DNA from: JAVMKJ01 sp031732875
GTDB lineage: Bacteria > Pseudomonadota > Gammaproteobacteria > Competibacterales > Competibacteraceae
Assembly: GCA_031732875.1 (NCBI GenBank)
Contig: JAVMKL010000210.1
Span: 1-21,317, forward strand
Direction: 5' to 3'
Length of the DNA stretch: 21,317 nt
Shown: one piece after another, positions 1-7,727 of the stretch
How the letters are laid out: every line of letters begins with the position of its first letter
Position numbering within the stretch: the first letter of the stretch is position 1
Notes under the pieces: model-generated
What the model was told of the DNA's origin: nothing
The model's database searches: none
Seen by the model: only the letters and a program-made list of their open reading frames with translations
Position numbers and translations under genes: made by a program

Positions 1-226
1 GAGTCTGGGTGAGCCGGCTCGCCAACTCGCGCTGGTGATGGTTGTAAACGTAGGATAGACAAGCCACGGCGTGCGCGGCCCGGTTTTCCTCCAGCCGATC
101 CCGCTCCAGGCGCTGGCGCACCAGATCGCGAATGGCTTCGGAACGATTCTCGTAGCCTTTGTGCTTGATGTAGGCGTCGAACTCATCCAGCAGCTTGTCG
201 TCCAGGGAAATGGTCACGCGGCCCAT
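1..226 (-). CDS. nikR: NikR-type nickel-responsive regulator, 5' part only
   Basis: The reverse strand starts at ATG 226-224 behind a GAGGAGG ribosome site and runs off the left edge, giving about 75 residues. The N-terminus (GRVTISLDDKLLDEFD, then GYENRSEAIRDLVR) is a ribbon-helix-helix DNA-binding domain. The following LSYVYNHHQRELASRL matches the start of the NikR C-terminal ACT-like nickel-binding domain. NikR is known as a tetrameric repressor of nickel uptake when nickel is bound; the metal-site His/Cys residues mostly lie outside the window. It lies downstream of the GAF regulator on the same strand, 275 bases away; that spacer holds no convincing gene. A different metal-responsive ribbon-helix-helix protein is possible, but the LSYVY segment favours NikR. 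Confidence 0.85.
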   Translation of the reverse strand, partial: MGRVTISLDDKLLDEFDAYIKHKGYENRSEAIRDLVRQRLERDRLEENRAAHAVACLSYVYNHHQRELASRLTQT

Positions 227-501
227 GCAGCCTCCTCGTCTCGCGACGGGTTCCCTCTAGCATAGCGGTTGGTGGATCGAGTAGGAAATAACGCAGAGGA
301 CGCACGATCCCGGCGCGGAGAGTCCAACCCTGCCGCGGAGAATCCCCTGGCGCATTCCGAATGATGTGTTACTCGCCCCCGTCTCGTGGCGGGCGCCGCG
401 GCGTCCTTGGTCGGCCAGGGATCGCGTTTCGCCGGCGCGCCCAGAAAAATGCGCCATTGGAAATTTGCTAGGGAAAAGCCCGGACGGGAGGCTGATCTCG
501 A

Positions 502-1695
502 TCAGGTTCCATTAGCGCGGAAAAAATTTCCCTTGTCGGCCAGTTCGATCAAACGTGATCGCGCCAGTTCGCTGCCCGAGGTGCTTTCGCACAATTGTTC
601 CAGCAACACGTCCGCGCTATTGCAGGATTCCAATGCCCGCGCCATCACCGCATCGATGCAGTAACGCCATTCTTCCAGTTCGGGCGCCGCGGACTTGGGC
701 AAGAAAGAACCATGGTAAAGGTTGCAGGCGAGATGGGTTTTTTTCTGGCGCAGGACTTTCCACAGCTCGATGAAGTCTCCCCAAACCGTTACCGACAGTC
801 GATAAGGACGGGAATTGATCTGGCCATCCAGCAAATGGCGCAGATGGGACAATTCGGCCTTCAGGGTGCTGAAGCATACGGGATTGTCGCCGTACAGAGC
901 CGCATGCAACGCGTCCAGCGCCAATCCGTGGGGATTCAGGGCCAACAAACACAGAATTTCCATCTGGCGCAGGGTCAGATGCAACGATTCACCGCGAAAG
1001 ATCACCTGGGATCGACCCAGAGCATAAATTTCCAAATCCGCCTTGGGCTTGGCGAAGGGCAGGTTTTTGGCGATCGAACGGGCGAACTCATCCACGGCGG
1101 CTTGGCCCAGGGGCGTATGCAGGTTCCAGGTGCTGGATATATCCAGGATCCCCATAATTTCGCCAGTTTGTGGATGGACGATGGGCGCCGCGTAGCACAC
1201 CCAGTCGTGAACGTAGGGCGCGAAATGCTCGGCGGAAAAAACGGTGACCGAGCGTTGAAGCTCCAGTGCCAATCCGACCGCATTGGTGCCGGCCGAACGT
1301 TCGTCCCAAAGACCGCCTGCGGTGAAATTAACCGCCTCGGCGCGCTTAAGCATATGGCTGCTGGCGAACGTCCACAGCAAGCGGCCCTGCCTGTCGGCTA
1401 TGGCGGCCAATAAAGAGCCTTCCTTAGCCAGTTGCGTCAACTGGTCCAGCACGCGATGGGCTGCTTGCCGCAGCGGCGATTCGTGCCACAGGCGCTTGGT
1501 CGCATCCTGATCGTCCAGCGGAGCATGGTCCTGGCGCGGACTGAGATGGCGCAAGCTCCGTTGCCAGGAAGCCGCAATTTCGGCCTGGATCGTATCTATC
1601 TGGAACGAGCAATCCACGATAAACCCGTTCCAGGTTTTTTCTGTCACGAGGCGGCGCTCGTGCAGCGTCGGCACAACGGTCATGAGCTTTCGCAT
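502..1695 (-). CDS. GAF-domain transcriptional regulator with winged-helix C-terminus
   Basis: A 397-residue protein starting at ATG 1695 behind an AGGAGA site, divergent from the methanol dehydrogenase gene. Residues about 75-215 form a GAF domain of the AcoR/DhaR type: GLWDERSAGTNAVGLAL at 128-144, EHFAPYVHDWVCYAAPI at 156-172 and MGILDISS at 181-188. Residues about 225-305 look like an OmpR/SARP-like winged helix (LTLRQMEILCLLAL; LSHLRHLL; SRPYRL). There is no AAA+ domain between them, so it is not a sigma-54 activator like AcoR itself. By position it probably controls the divergent methanol dehydrogenase and the mycofactocin genes, perhaps in response to an alcohol or aldehyde; the ligand cannot be read from the sequence. 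It takes the position where a TetR-type MftR might have been expected. Confidence 0.8.
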   Translation of the reverse strand: MRKLMTVVPTLHERRLVTEKTWNGFIVDCSFQIDTIQAEIAASWQRSLRHLSPRQDHAPLDDQDATKRLWHESPLRQAAHRVLDQLTQLAKEGSLLAAIADRQGRLLWTFASSHMLKRAEAVNFTAGGLWDERSAGTNAVGLALELQRSVTVFSAEHFAPYVHDWVCYAAPIVHPQTGEIMGILDISSTWNLHTPLGQAAVDEFARSIAKNLPFAKPKADLEIYALGRSQVIFRGESLHLTLRQMEILCLLALNPHGLALDALHAALYGDNPVCFSTLKAELSHLRHLLDGQINSRPYRLSVTVWGDFIELWKVLRQKKTHLACNLYHGSFLPKSAAPELEEWRYCIDAVMARALESCNSADVLLEQLCESTSGSELARSRLIELADKGNFFRANGT

Positions 1696-2261
1696 CGTTC
1701 TTCTCCTAGATGGATTCGTTACGTGCTGTAAATCCTGGAAGCAAGTGGCTACTGCTTTGCTGCCAGCGGATCAGCGGTGCTCGGGAGATCGACCAACCGG
1801 GGAAATGGGGTAACGAAACGATAGTTAAGTTTAGACAGTAATTACGCGGATTAAGCAAGAGTCGCGTGAAAATATGACCCCTAATTAGCCAAGACCCGCC
1901 GAAGCGCTGCACGAGGCGCATTTCTTAGAGGCTGTTTAAATTATTATTTAAAAATCAAATGCTTATTGATGAAAAAGTAGTAGGGTACGCAATGCGTACC
2001 CTACTGCCTGATCGCAAAATCAATCAGTTAGTTTTTGTACGGTCTCTTAAAATCAACGGTTTCCTGGAGATTCTGGCGCGAGGATCATCGATGCCGAGAG
2101 ACGGCCCCTTAAACCATTTTATATTTAAGGTAATTTGGTGCCCGTGTGTCCAACCTTTTTCCAACCTAGGGATATTTATCATTAAAACTGGCATATGGTG
2201 CCAATAACGAAATCAGAAGCTCCAAGAGCAAGTTCGCCAACGAGGGTAAGGAGAAAGTTCG
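1696..2261. promoter_or_regulatory. AT-rich divergent control region with several repeats
   Basis: No gene is supported in these 566 bases, which are clearly more AT-rich than the surrounding coding DNA. They contain TTTAAAT/ATTTAAA arms at 1935-1952, the perfect palindrome at 1979-2005, CCTTAAA/TTTAAGG arms at 2107-2130 (10-base spacer), a CCAACC direct repeat at 2150-2155 and 2161-2166 (11-base period, one helical turn) and TGGCA/TGCCA arms at 2189-2203. The region must hold the promoters of both the GAF regulator and the methanol dehydrogenase gene. The direct repeat and the two arm pairs nearest 2262 are the better operator candidates. No confident -35/-10 pair could be assigned. Confidence 0.6.
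1979..2005. repeat. Perfect 13-bp inverted repeat (1-nt centre)
   Basis: AGTAGGGTACGCA at 1979-1991 is followed by a single A and then TGCGTACCCTACT at 1993-2005. The arms are exact reverse complements. It could be an operator for the neighbouring GAF regulator. It also resembles the short GTAGGGT-type palindromes scattered through many proteobacterial genomes, so a REP/MITE remnant is at least as likely. Confidence 0.8.
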
Positions 2262-3527
2262 ATGCAAGTAGAAAAACTTTGGCAGTTTCCCATCAAAGAG
2301 TTTCATCGCATGCCGCGCGGCATATTGGGTCCAGGCGCGTATGAAATGGTCGGGGTGGAAGCGAAAAAACTCGGTTTCAAGCGCGCGCTGCTGGCGACTT
2401 CCGGGCTCAGAGGCACGGGAATTATCGAGGACATCATCGGTAAGGTGAAATACCAAGGCGTCGATGTGGTGCTGTACGACAAGATTGAGTCCAATCCCAA
2501 GGACTACAACTGCATGGAAATGGCCGATCTGTACACCAAGGAAAAATGCGACAGTTTCATCTCGGTGGGCGGCGGCAGCGTCACCGATGCCACCAAAGGC
2601 GCGAGAATCGTGGTTGCGCACGATGGCCGCAACGTCAACGAATTCGATGGTTTCAACAAGTCCGAAAATCCGAACAACCCACCGCATATCGCCATCAACA
2701 CGACTGCGGGCACCGGGTCGGAAACCAGTTGGGCCTACGTGATCACCGATACAACCTCGGAGAAAGCGCCCTACAAATGGCTGGGCTTCGATGATAACTG
2801 CCCCGTTACCCTGGGCATCAACGATCCCGTGCTGTTCTATTCCATGCCCCAGGATTTAACGGCCTTCTGCGGTTTCGACGTGTTGGCCCACGCCTCTGAG
2901 CCCTACGTCTCCCGCATCGACTTCCTGCCCAGCTTGGGAAGCGCCCTTAAAGTCATCGAAGTGGTCGCTCAGAACTTGCGTCGCACCGTGATGGAGCCTT
3001 TGAACTACGAGGCCCGCTACAACATGATGTTCGCCTCCTACATGGCGGCGCAATCGTTCAACAGCGGTGGCCTAGGCATTATTCACGCCATGTCGCACGC
3101 GGTCAGTGCTTTTTATGACACCCATCACGGTTTAAATAACGCCATCGCGTTGCCGCGAGTCTGGGAATTCAACATGCCGACCAACTACAAGCGATTCCGC
3201 GATATTGCCCGGGCCATGGGCGAGAACGTGGATGGCTTGACCGACGTCACGGCGGCCGAGCGCGCTCTGGAAGCGGCGATCCGCCTGAGCAAGGACGTGG
3301 GTGTTCCGGCCAACTTTACCAGCACTCCGCCCTACACCAAGTCCCGGCTGGGCCTCGGCAAATACGCGGAATGGGGCGGTCCCAAGATCATCGGCGACGA
3401 GCGCGACGTCGATCGCATGACCAAGCACTTGCTGGGCGACGGCTCCACTCCCGGTAATGCCCGCGAATGCACCTACGAAGCGGTGGCGCCGGTCGTCCGT
3501 CATGCCTTGACGGGTTCCTACTACTAA
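2262..3527 (+). CDS. mno: NDMA-type (mycofactocin-dependent) methanol dehydrogenase, iron-ADH fold
   Basis: A 421-residue protein with an AAGGAG site 8 bases before ATG 2262. It is a group III iron-containing alcohol dehydrogenase: GGGSVTDATKG begins at 103 (nucleotide binding), TTAGTGSETS lies at 147-156, and the metal ligands are D206 and H210 (FDVLAHASEP), H275 (GIIHAMSHAV) and H289 (DTHHGLNNA). The full-length match, including the N-terminal FHRMPRGILGPGA, is to the methanol:NDMA oxidoreductase (Mno/Mdo) family. These enzymes keep NAD(P)(H) tightly bound and need an external acceptor, accepted to be mycofactocin. It oxidises methanol, and probably other short alcohols, in the cytoplasm. 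The mycofactocin genes downstream on the same strand support this over an ordinary NAD-linked Fe-ADH. Confidence 0.92.
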   Translation: MQVEKLWQFPIKEFHRMPRGILGPGAYEMVGVEAKKLGFKRALLATSGLRGTGIIEDIIGKVKYQGVDVVLYDKIESNPKDYNCMEMADLYTKEKCDSFISVGGGSVTDATKGARIVVAHDGRNVNEFDGFNKSENPNNPPHIAINTTAGTGSETSWAYVITDTTSEKAPYKWLGFDDNCPVTLGINDPVLFYSMPQDLTAFCGFDVLAHASEPYVSRIDFLPSLGSALKVIEVVAQNLRRTVMEPLNYEARYNMMFASYMAAQSFNSGGLGIIHAMSHAVSAFYDTHHGLNNAIALPRVWEFNMPTNYKRFRDIARAMGENVDGLTDVTAAERALEAAIRLSKDVGVPANFTSTPPYTKSRLGLGKYAEWGGPKIIGDERDVDRMTKHLLGDGSTPGNARECTYEAVAPVVRHALTGSYY

Positions 3528-3563
3528 ACCGACTCTCGTCGTTCGTACCAGAAAGCCAAGGGT

Positions 3564-3598
3564 TCCGGGCTTGCCTTCACGGCGAAGACAGGCCCGGA
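3564..3598 (+). promoter_or_regulatory. Strong intercistronic hairpin between mno and the MoxR gene
   Basis: The arm TCCGGGCTTG (3564-3573) pairs with CAGGCCCGGA (3589-3598) with one G-U pair. Inside it CTTC (3575-3578) pairs with GAAG (3584-3587) around a 5-base loop. No T-run follows and the ribosome site of the next gene starts at 3600, so it is not a classical terminator. It could protect the upstream mno message, mark an RNA processing site or reduce read-through. Confidence 0.6.
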
Positions 3599-3611
3599 CG
3601 GAGGTCGGATC

Positions 3612-4730
3612 ATGTTTGAATCCATCGAACGGACGATCGAAGATCTGCGGTCGCGGCAATACATCTGCGACCGCAAGCTCGCCACCGTCGTTTTTCTCGC
3701 CCTTCAGATGCGCAAGCCGATCCTGATCGAAGGTCCGGCGGGCGTCGGCAAAACCGAATTGGCCAAGGTGGCGGCGCTGGCGCTCGATCGTCAGTTGATC
3801 CGCCTGCAATGCTACGGCGGCCTGGACGAGACTCGGGCGCTCTACGAGTGGGAATATGGCAAGCAATTGCTGTACACCCAAATCCTGCGCGACAAGATCG
3901 GCCACTTCCTTGCCGATGTCGACGATCTGCATACTGCCGTCGAGCAACTTCGTCGGCACGAGAACGTGTTCTTTTCCGAGCATTTCATCGTGCGCCGTCC
4001 CATCCTTCAGGCGATCAGTTCGCCCGAACCCGTCGTCCTGTTAATCGACGAAATCGACCGCGCCGAAGAGCAATTCGAGGCGTTCCTGCTGGAAGTGTTG
4101 AGCGATTTCCAGGTCAGCGTGCCGGAAATCGGTACGATCAAGGCAAAGACGCCGCCTTATGTGGTGATCACCAGCAATAACACGCGCGATCTCAGCGATG
4201 CCCTGAAGCGGCGCTGCCTGCATCTATTCATCGGCTATCCGGACGAGCAAAGAGAATTGGAGATTCTCCGGCTCAAGGTGCCGGCCATCAGCGAGACGCT
4301 GGCCGCTCAAGTGGTGAACGTGATTCGCCGCATGCGCGGCCTGGATTTGCGCAAGGCGCCCAGCATTAGCGAAACCCTGGACTGGGCTCAGGCTCTGGTG
4401 TTGTTGAACGCCGAGTCGCTCGACCGCGAATTGATCGAAGAAACCTTGCAACTGCTGGTCAAGTATGACCGGGATACCCGCCAAGTCGGCGAACATATCG
4501 CCTGGCTGCTTGGAGGGGGGCACGACCACGACCACGACCACGACCATAGCCATGGTCATCACCACCATCACGGTCACCACCATCACCACGCGGACAACCA
4601 CATCTTGCGGCCGCCGCAATCCGCCGCCGAACCCGATTTGCGGGAGATGGAAGAGCGCAGGAAGGAACACACATCGCGCTACTTCAGCACTTACCGGGGA
4701 CGCGTCGACGGTATAACCCGAGAATCGTAA
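3612..4730 (+). CDS. MoxR-type AAA+ ATPase with histidine-rich tail
   Basis: A 372-residue ATPase behind a GGAGGTC site (3600-3606). Walker A GPAGVGKT is at residues 41-48, Walker B VVLLIDEIDR at 141-150, and sensor 1 plus the arginine region at about 184-202 (VVITSNNTRDLSDALKRR). Residues 304-330 are an extreme Asp-His/His-rich stretch, encoded in part by a CACGAC hexamer repeat. MoxR ATPases act with VWA-domain partners as chaperones that activate or load metal into enzymes; CoxD/CoxE of CO dehydrogenase is the closest known parallel. The next gene is exactly such a partner, overlapping by one base. The His tail suggests metal binding or storage (Ni, Zn or Co). Whether the client is the methanol dehydrogenase or a mycofactocin enzyme is inference. 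Confidence 0.88.
   Translation: MFESIERTIEDLRSRQYICDRKLATVVFLALQMRKPILIEGPAGVGKTELAKVAALALDRQLIRLQCYGGLDETRALYEWEYGKQLLYTQILRDKIGHFLADVDDLHTAVEQLRRHENVFFSEHFIVRRPILQAISSPEPVVLLIDEIDRAEEQFEAFLLEVLSDFQVSVPEIGTIKAKTPPYVVITSNNTRDLSDALKRRCLHLFIGYPDEQRELEILRLKVPAISETLAAQVVNVIRRMRGLDLRKAPSISETLDWAQALVLLNAESLDRELIEETLQLLVKYDRDTRQVGEHIAWLLGGGHDHDHDHDHSHGHHHHHGHHHHHADNHILRPPQSAAEPDLREMEERRKEHTSRYFSTYRGRVDGITRES
4521..4544 (+). repeat. CACGAC hexamer repeat, four units
   Basis: Four tandem CACGAC units encode (His-Asp)4 at the start of the His-rich tail of the MoxR ATPase. A tract of this kind can change length by strand slippage in steps of two residues without breaking the frame. Confidence 0.85.
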
Positions 4731-6265
4731 TGGACGTTGCCATCAATCGTTTCATCTGTCTCCTGAAACGCAACGGCGTGCGCGTTTCACCCTCCGAGTC
4801 CATTGATGCTCTCCAAGCGTTGACCTACGTGACCGTGGGCGATCGAGAGACCGTGCGCGCGGCACTGCGCAGCACGCTGATCAAAGACATGCACGATATC
4901 CCGGTATTCGACGAACTCTTCGAGCTGTTTTTCCGCTTGCCCACGAATACCCGTCGCCTTACGCCCGGACACGATCACCATCACCATCACGACGAGGAAC
5001 TGGCCGACCCCGAACGCATCGTATTCGAGCCAGACGATAAGAGCGTCGCCGATAACGACGGCGAACACGCCCACGGCGAACTGATGAAGATTCGGGATTA
5101 CTTCGACGCCGACAAGCTGGTTACCCGCTTCAATCCCCACAAGGAGTCCAACCAGATCGGTCTGTCGCTGCTGAGCCAGAATCTGATTTTGAATCGCAAC
5201 AAGGGGCTGTTGGACAAGGCGATGAAGAAGGTGACGCATCAATTGAACGTGCGACGCGTCAAAAACATCGCCCAGCCTGGAGAGCTGAACTTCGGCCGTG
5301 CCATCGAACAGCTCGACGAGGATTTGGTGGTCAACGCCGTCGAAGCGCTCCTGGACGATCTTCGCGACATGGAAGTCGACGAGAAATTGATCGACCAACT
5401 GGCTCGCCAAATCGATGGCGTCATCGCCAATCTGCCGGAACTGCTGAAGCGCTACATGGAACGGGAGATGGCCTTGCAACGCAATCAAACCCCTCACCAA
5501 GAGCCTATCCACTCGGCCTACGACTATCGCTTTACGGAAACGGAGCGGCGCGAGATGGAAGAGATCGTCCGCCGGCTGGGGCGGAAGATGCGGGGCGCCC
5601 GTTCCTATCGTCGAGTGGTCAGCCGGCGCGGGCGGATCAATGTCGCGCGTACCCTGCGCGCCAGCCTGATGTACGACGGCATTCCGTTTCAGCCGGTGCT
5701 AACCGGTACTCGCAACGAAAAACCTCGCTTGGTGGTCATCTGCGACGTCAGCCTGTCGGTCCGCAACACCGCCCGTTTTATGCTGCACTTGGTCTACAGC
5801 CTGCAATCCCTGTTCGAGCAGGTGAAGAGCTTCGTGTTCGTCAGCGATCTGGCCGACGCCAGCCAATACTTCGAACAGTTGAGCATCGACGAGGCCATCG
5901 CCGCCGTCTTCAGTGGCGAATTGATCGACGCCGATGCCAACAGCAACTACGGCCGAGCGCTGGAAATTTTTTGTCAACGGTACTTGGGGAGCGTCACCAA
6001 CCAGACCACGGTGATCGTTCTCGGCGACGGCCGGGGCAATCGCAACCCACCCAACGCCTGGGCGCTGGAAGAAATCCGCCGCCGCGCCAAGCAACTGATC
6101 TGGTTGTCGCCGGAACCCCGAGGAAGCTGGGGACTCGGCAGTTCGGACATGCCCTTGTACGAACCGATCTGCCATCGGGCCGATGTAGTGCGCAACCTGA
6201 AGCAATTGGGACAAGTCGCGGAGGATTTGATCCGGCGTTCCGCGGCGGCATCTCCCCGTGGCTGA
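4730..6265 (+). CDS. VWA-domain (CoxE-like) protein, partner of the MoxR ATPase
   Basis: A 511-residue protein whose ATG shares its A with the TAA of the MoxR gene (TAATG coupling). The N-terminal ~70 residues begin MDVAINRFICLLKRNGVRVSPSE, typical of CoxE-like proteins. A HDHHHHHDEE patch at 81-90 and EHAHGE further on give a second His-rich region. The C-terminal half carries the von Willebrand A fold with a MIDAS-type DVSLS at residues 339-343, followed by LHLVYSLQSLF and FVFVSDL. Such proteins work with MoxR ATPases in maturing metalloenzymes. His-rich runs in both partners point to a shared metal-handling role. The specific client is unknown. Confidence 0.85.
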   Translation: MDVAINRFICLLKRNGVRVSPSESIDALQALTYVTVGDRETVRAALRSTLIKDMHDIPVFDELFELFFRLPTNTRRLTPGHDHHHHHDEELADPERIVFEPDDKSVADNDGEHAHGELMKIRDYFDADKLVTRFNPHKESNQIGLSLLSQNLILNRNKGLLDKAMKKVTHQLNVRRVKNIAQPGELNFGRAIEQLDEDLVVNAVEALLDDLRDMEVDEKLIDQLARQIDGVIANLPELLKRYMEREMALQRNQTPHQEPIHSAYDYRFTETERREMEEIVRRLGRKMRGARSYRRVVSRRGRINVARTLRASLMYDGIPFQPVLTGTRNEKPRLVVICDVSLSVRNTARFMLHLVYSLQSLFEQVKSFVFVSDLADASQYFEQLSIDEAIAAVFSGELIDADANSNYGRALEIFCQRYLGSVTNQTTVIVLGDGRGNRNPPNAWALEEIRRRAKQLIWLSPEPRGSWGLGSSDMPLYEPICHRADVVRNLKQLGQVAEDLIRRSAAASPRG

Positions 6266-6284
6266 GGCAGGAGTCGACAACGCC

Positions 6285-7319
6285 ATGAATCCTCTCGCGC
6301 TGTCGCGCAGCCGCCACGGGGTATTGGTGGAATGCCTGGAGCGACAGGCCGAGCCGGTCGCGCGAAGCAGCCGCTTTATCCTGTACGGCCTCGGTTCGCG
6401 CCAGGAGACGGCCCTTTGCCCGAACGACGTGGTGGTCGTGCACGATTTCTCGCCGGCGCAGATCGACAACAACATCGGCTACTACGTCGCCAACGAGTTG
6501 CTGCCTCTGTTTCGCGGATCGCGATTCGCCGACGAGGCCGAGGGTTACGCCTATAGCGAGCAGGACATCTTCGAGCGCTACGTGGGCGAGATCGTTCGCT
6601 CCATCGACGGCAACGAACGCCGCGCCTGGCACCTGTATTACGACAACACCTTGGCCGCGCTGCGCCGGGTGCCCCCGGAATGGTCCGACGCGATGGTCCC
6701 GCCCGCTGCGGCCCAACAGGATTTTATCGGCGACTTCGGTGCCATCTATCGCCGTGCCATCGATCTGATCGCCGAACTGCCGGGTGCCACGGTGCTGGAC
6801 GTGGCGACTTGCTTCGGTTTTTTGCCCCTGCTGCTGGCCACCGAGCGCCGTGGCCAACGGGACGATCCGGGCGACATCGTCGGCTGCGACCTGAATCCGG
6901 CGCTGGTCGGACTCGCCGACGATTACGCGCGGCATCGCCGGTTGCGAAACGTCAGGTTCGTCCGCGCCGACATCCTGGCGGTGGATGTCGGGCGGGAATT
7001 GGCGCCGTCGCCCGCCCGTTTCGATGTCGTGACCGCCCTGCATTTGCTGGAACACCTAGAACCGGAACAGACGGGCGCGGCGGTCGCGAACCTGTGGAGA
7101 CTCGCGGCCCGGCGGTTGATCGTCGCCGTTCCCTTGGAAGAAACGCCCGATCCCCGCTTCGGCCATCGGCAGGTCTTCGACCGGGAACGTCTGCTGGCCG
7201 TCGGGCGGGCGCTCGGCGGCCGCCAAGATTATTTCGATTTTCACGGCGGCTGGCTGGTGGTCGACCGCCGCGACCGAGTATCTCCATCAGAACCAGCCAG
7301 CACTACAACAACTGATTAG
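6285..7319 (+). CDS. mftM: MftM-like SAM-dependent methyltransferase
   Basis: 344 residues from ATG 6285, chosen because AGGAG at 6269-6273 precedes it; an in-frame GTG at 6258 overlaps the previous gene. Residues about 168-330 are a class I methyltransferase: motif I VLDVATCFGF at 170-179, acidic strand CDLNPALVGLADDYA at 201-215, and TALHLLEHLEP at 250-260. The C-terminal segment RFGHRQVFDRERL and the closing FHGGWLVVDR are reminiscent of MftM, which methylates a glucose of the mycofactocin sugar chain in mycobacteria. The N-terminal ~150 residues also follow the MftM layout (IDNNIGYYVANELLPLF; HLYYDNTL). The assignment rests on remembered family features and on location, so the symbol is tentative; it could act on another substrate. 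Confidence 0.65.
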   Translation: MNPLALSRSRHGVLVECLERQAEPVARSSRFILYGLGSRQETALCPNDVVVVHDFSPAQIDNNIGYYVANELLPLFRGSRFADEAEGYAYSEQDIFERYVGEIVRSIDGNERRAWHLYYDNTLAALRRVPPEWSDAMVPPAAAQQDFIGDFGAIYRRAIDLIAELPGATVLDVATCFGFLPLLLATERRGQRDDPGDIVGCDLNPALVGLADDYARHRRLRNVRFVRADILAVDVGRELAPSPARFDVVTALHLLEHLEPEQTGAAVANLWRLAARRLIVAVPLEETPDPRFGHRQVFDRERLLAVGRALGGRQDYFDFHGGWLVVDRRDRVSPSEPASTTTTD

Positions 7320-7346
7320 ATCGATAGCCACAAAGGAGAAGAAGTC

Positions 7347-7622
7347 ATGCCCAAGTACCTGATCGAGCGTGAATTGCCTGGCGCCGGCAAGCTATCCCCG
7401 GCGGATCTGAAAGCGATTTCGCTGAAATCGTGCAATGTTCTCAGCGGCCTGGGTCCACAAATCCAGTGGATACAGAGTTACGTCACCGACGACAAGATTT
7501 ACTGCGTCTACATTGCCCCCAACGCCGAGCTGGTGAAACGGCACGCGGAACAGGGCGGGTTTCCGGCCAATCGGATCTCGGAAATCAGGGCGAGTATCGA
7601 TCCGACTACCGCCGAAGGCTGA
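7347..7622 (+). CDS. DUF4242 / SCO4226-like small protein
   Basis: A 91-residue protein with an AAAGGAG site 8 bases before ATG 7347. The pattern MPKYLIERELPGAG, then VLSGLGPQIQWIQSYVTDDKIYCVYIAP and RHAEQGGFPANRI, fits the DUF4242 ferredoxin-fold family. One member (SCO4226 of Streptomyces) is known to bind nickel. It sits between the MftM-like gene and mftC in the same transcription direction. No enzyme active site is recognisable. A role in metal or small-molecule binding is possible, and its presence alongside NikR and two His-rich proteins is suggestive but unproven. Confidence 0.75.
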   Translation: MPKYLIERELPGAGKLSPADLKAISLKSCNVLSGLGPQIQWIQSYVTDDKIYCVYIAPNAELVKRHAEQGGFPANRISEIRASIDPTTAEG

Positions 7623-7727
7623 ACGCCGCCGGTCGCTCGCTATTTCGCCGGAAGCGGGAGCGCGGACCTCCGGGCTCGCCAGCATTCCCGTTTTCAAACC
7701 CTCCACTGTCGATTGTGAGCGATAGCC

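Noticed and set aside
257..457. 66-codon minus-strand frame between the GAF regulator and nikR
   Set aside because: No ribosome site, no family resemblance and Arg/Gly-rich composition of a chance frame.
2188..2204. Possible sigma-54 promoter (CTGGCA ... TGCC)
   Set aside because: The GG and GC elements are 8 bases apart instead of 10, and the neighbouring regulator has no AAA+ activator domain.
4519..4590. Candidate short tandem repeat or CRISPR-like array
   Set aside because: It is low-complexity His/Asp codon usage within the MoxR gene; there are no spacers.
5994..7055. 353-codon minus-strand frame opposite the VWA and MftM-like genes
   Set aside because: Shadow of GC-rich coding DNA on the opposite strand; no motifs and no ribosome site.
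7654..7695. Possible terminator (GAGC/GCTC stem, then TTTT) before mftC
   Set aside because: The stem is short and interrupted, and the T-run is only four bases and is separated from it. mftC has the same direction and appears to belong to the same run of genes.
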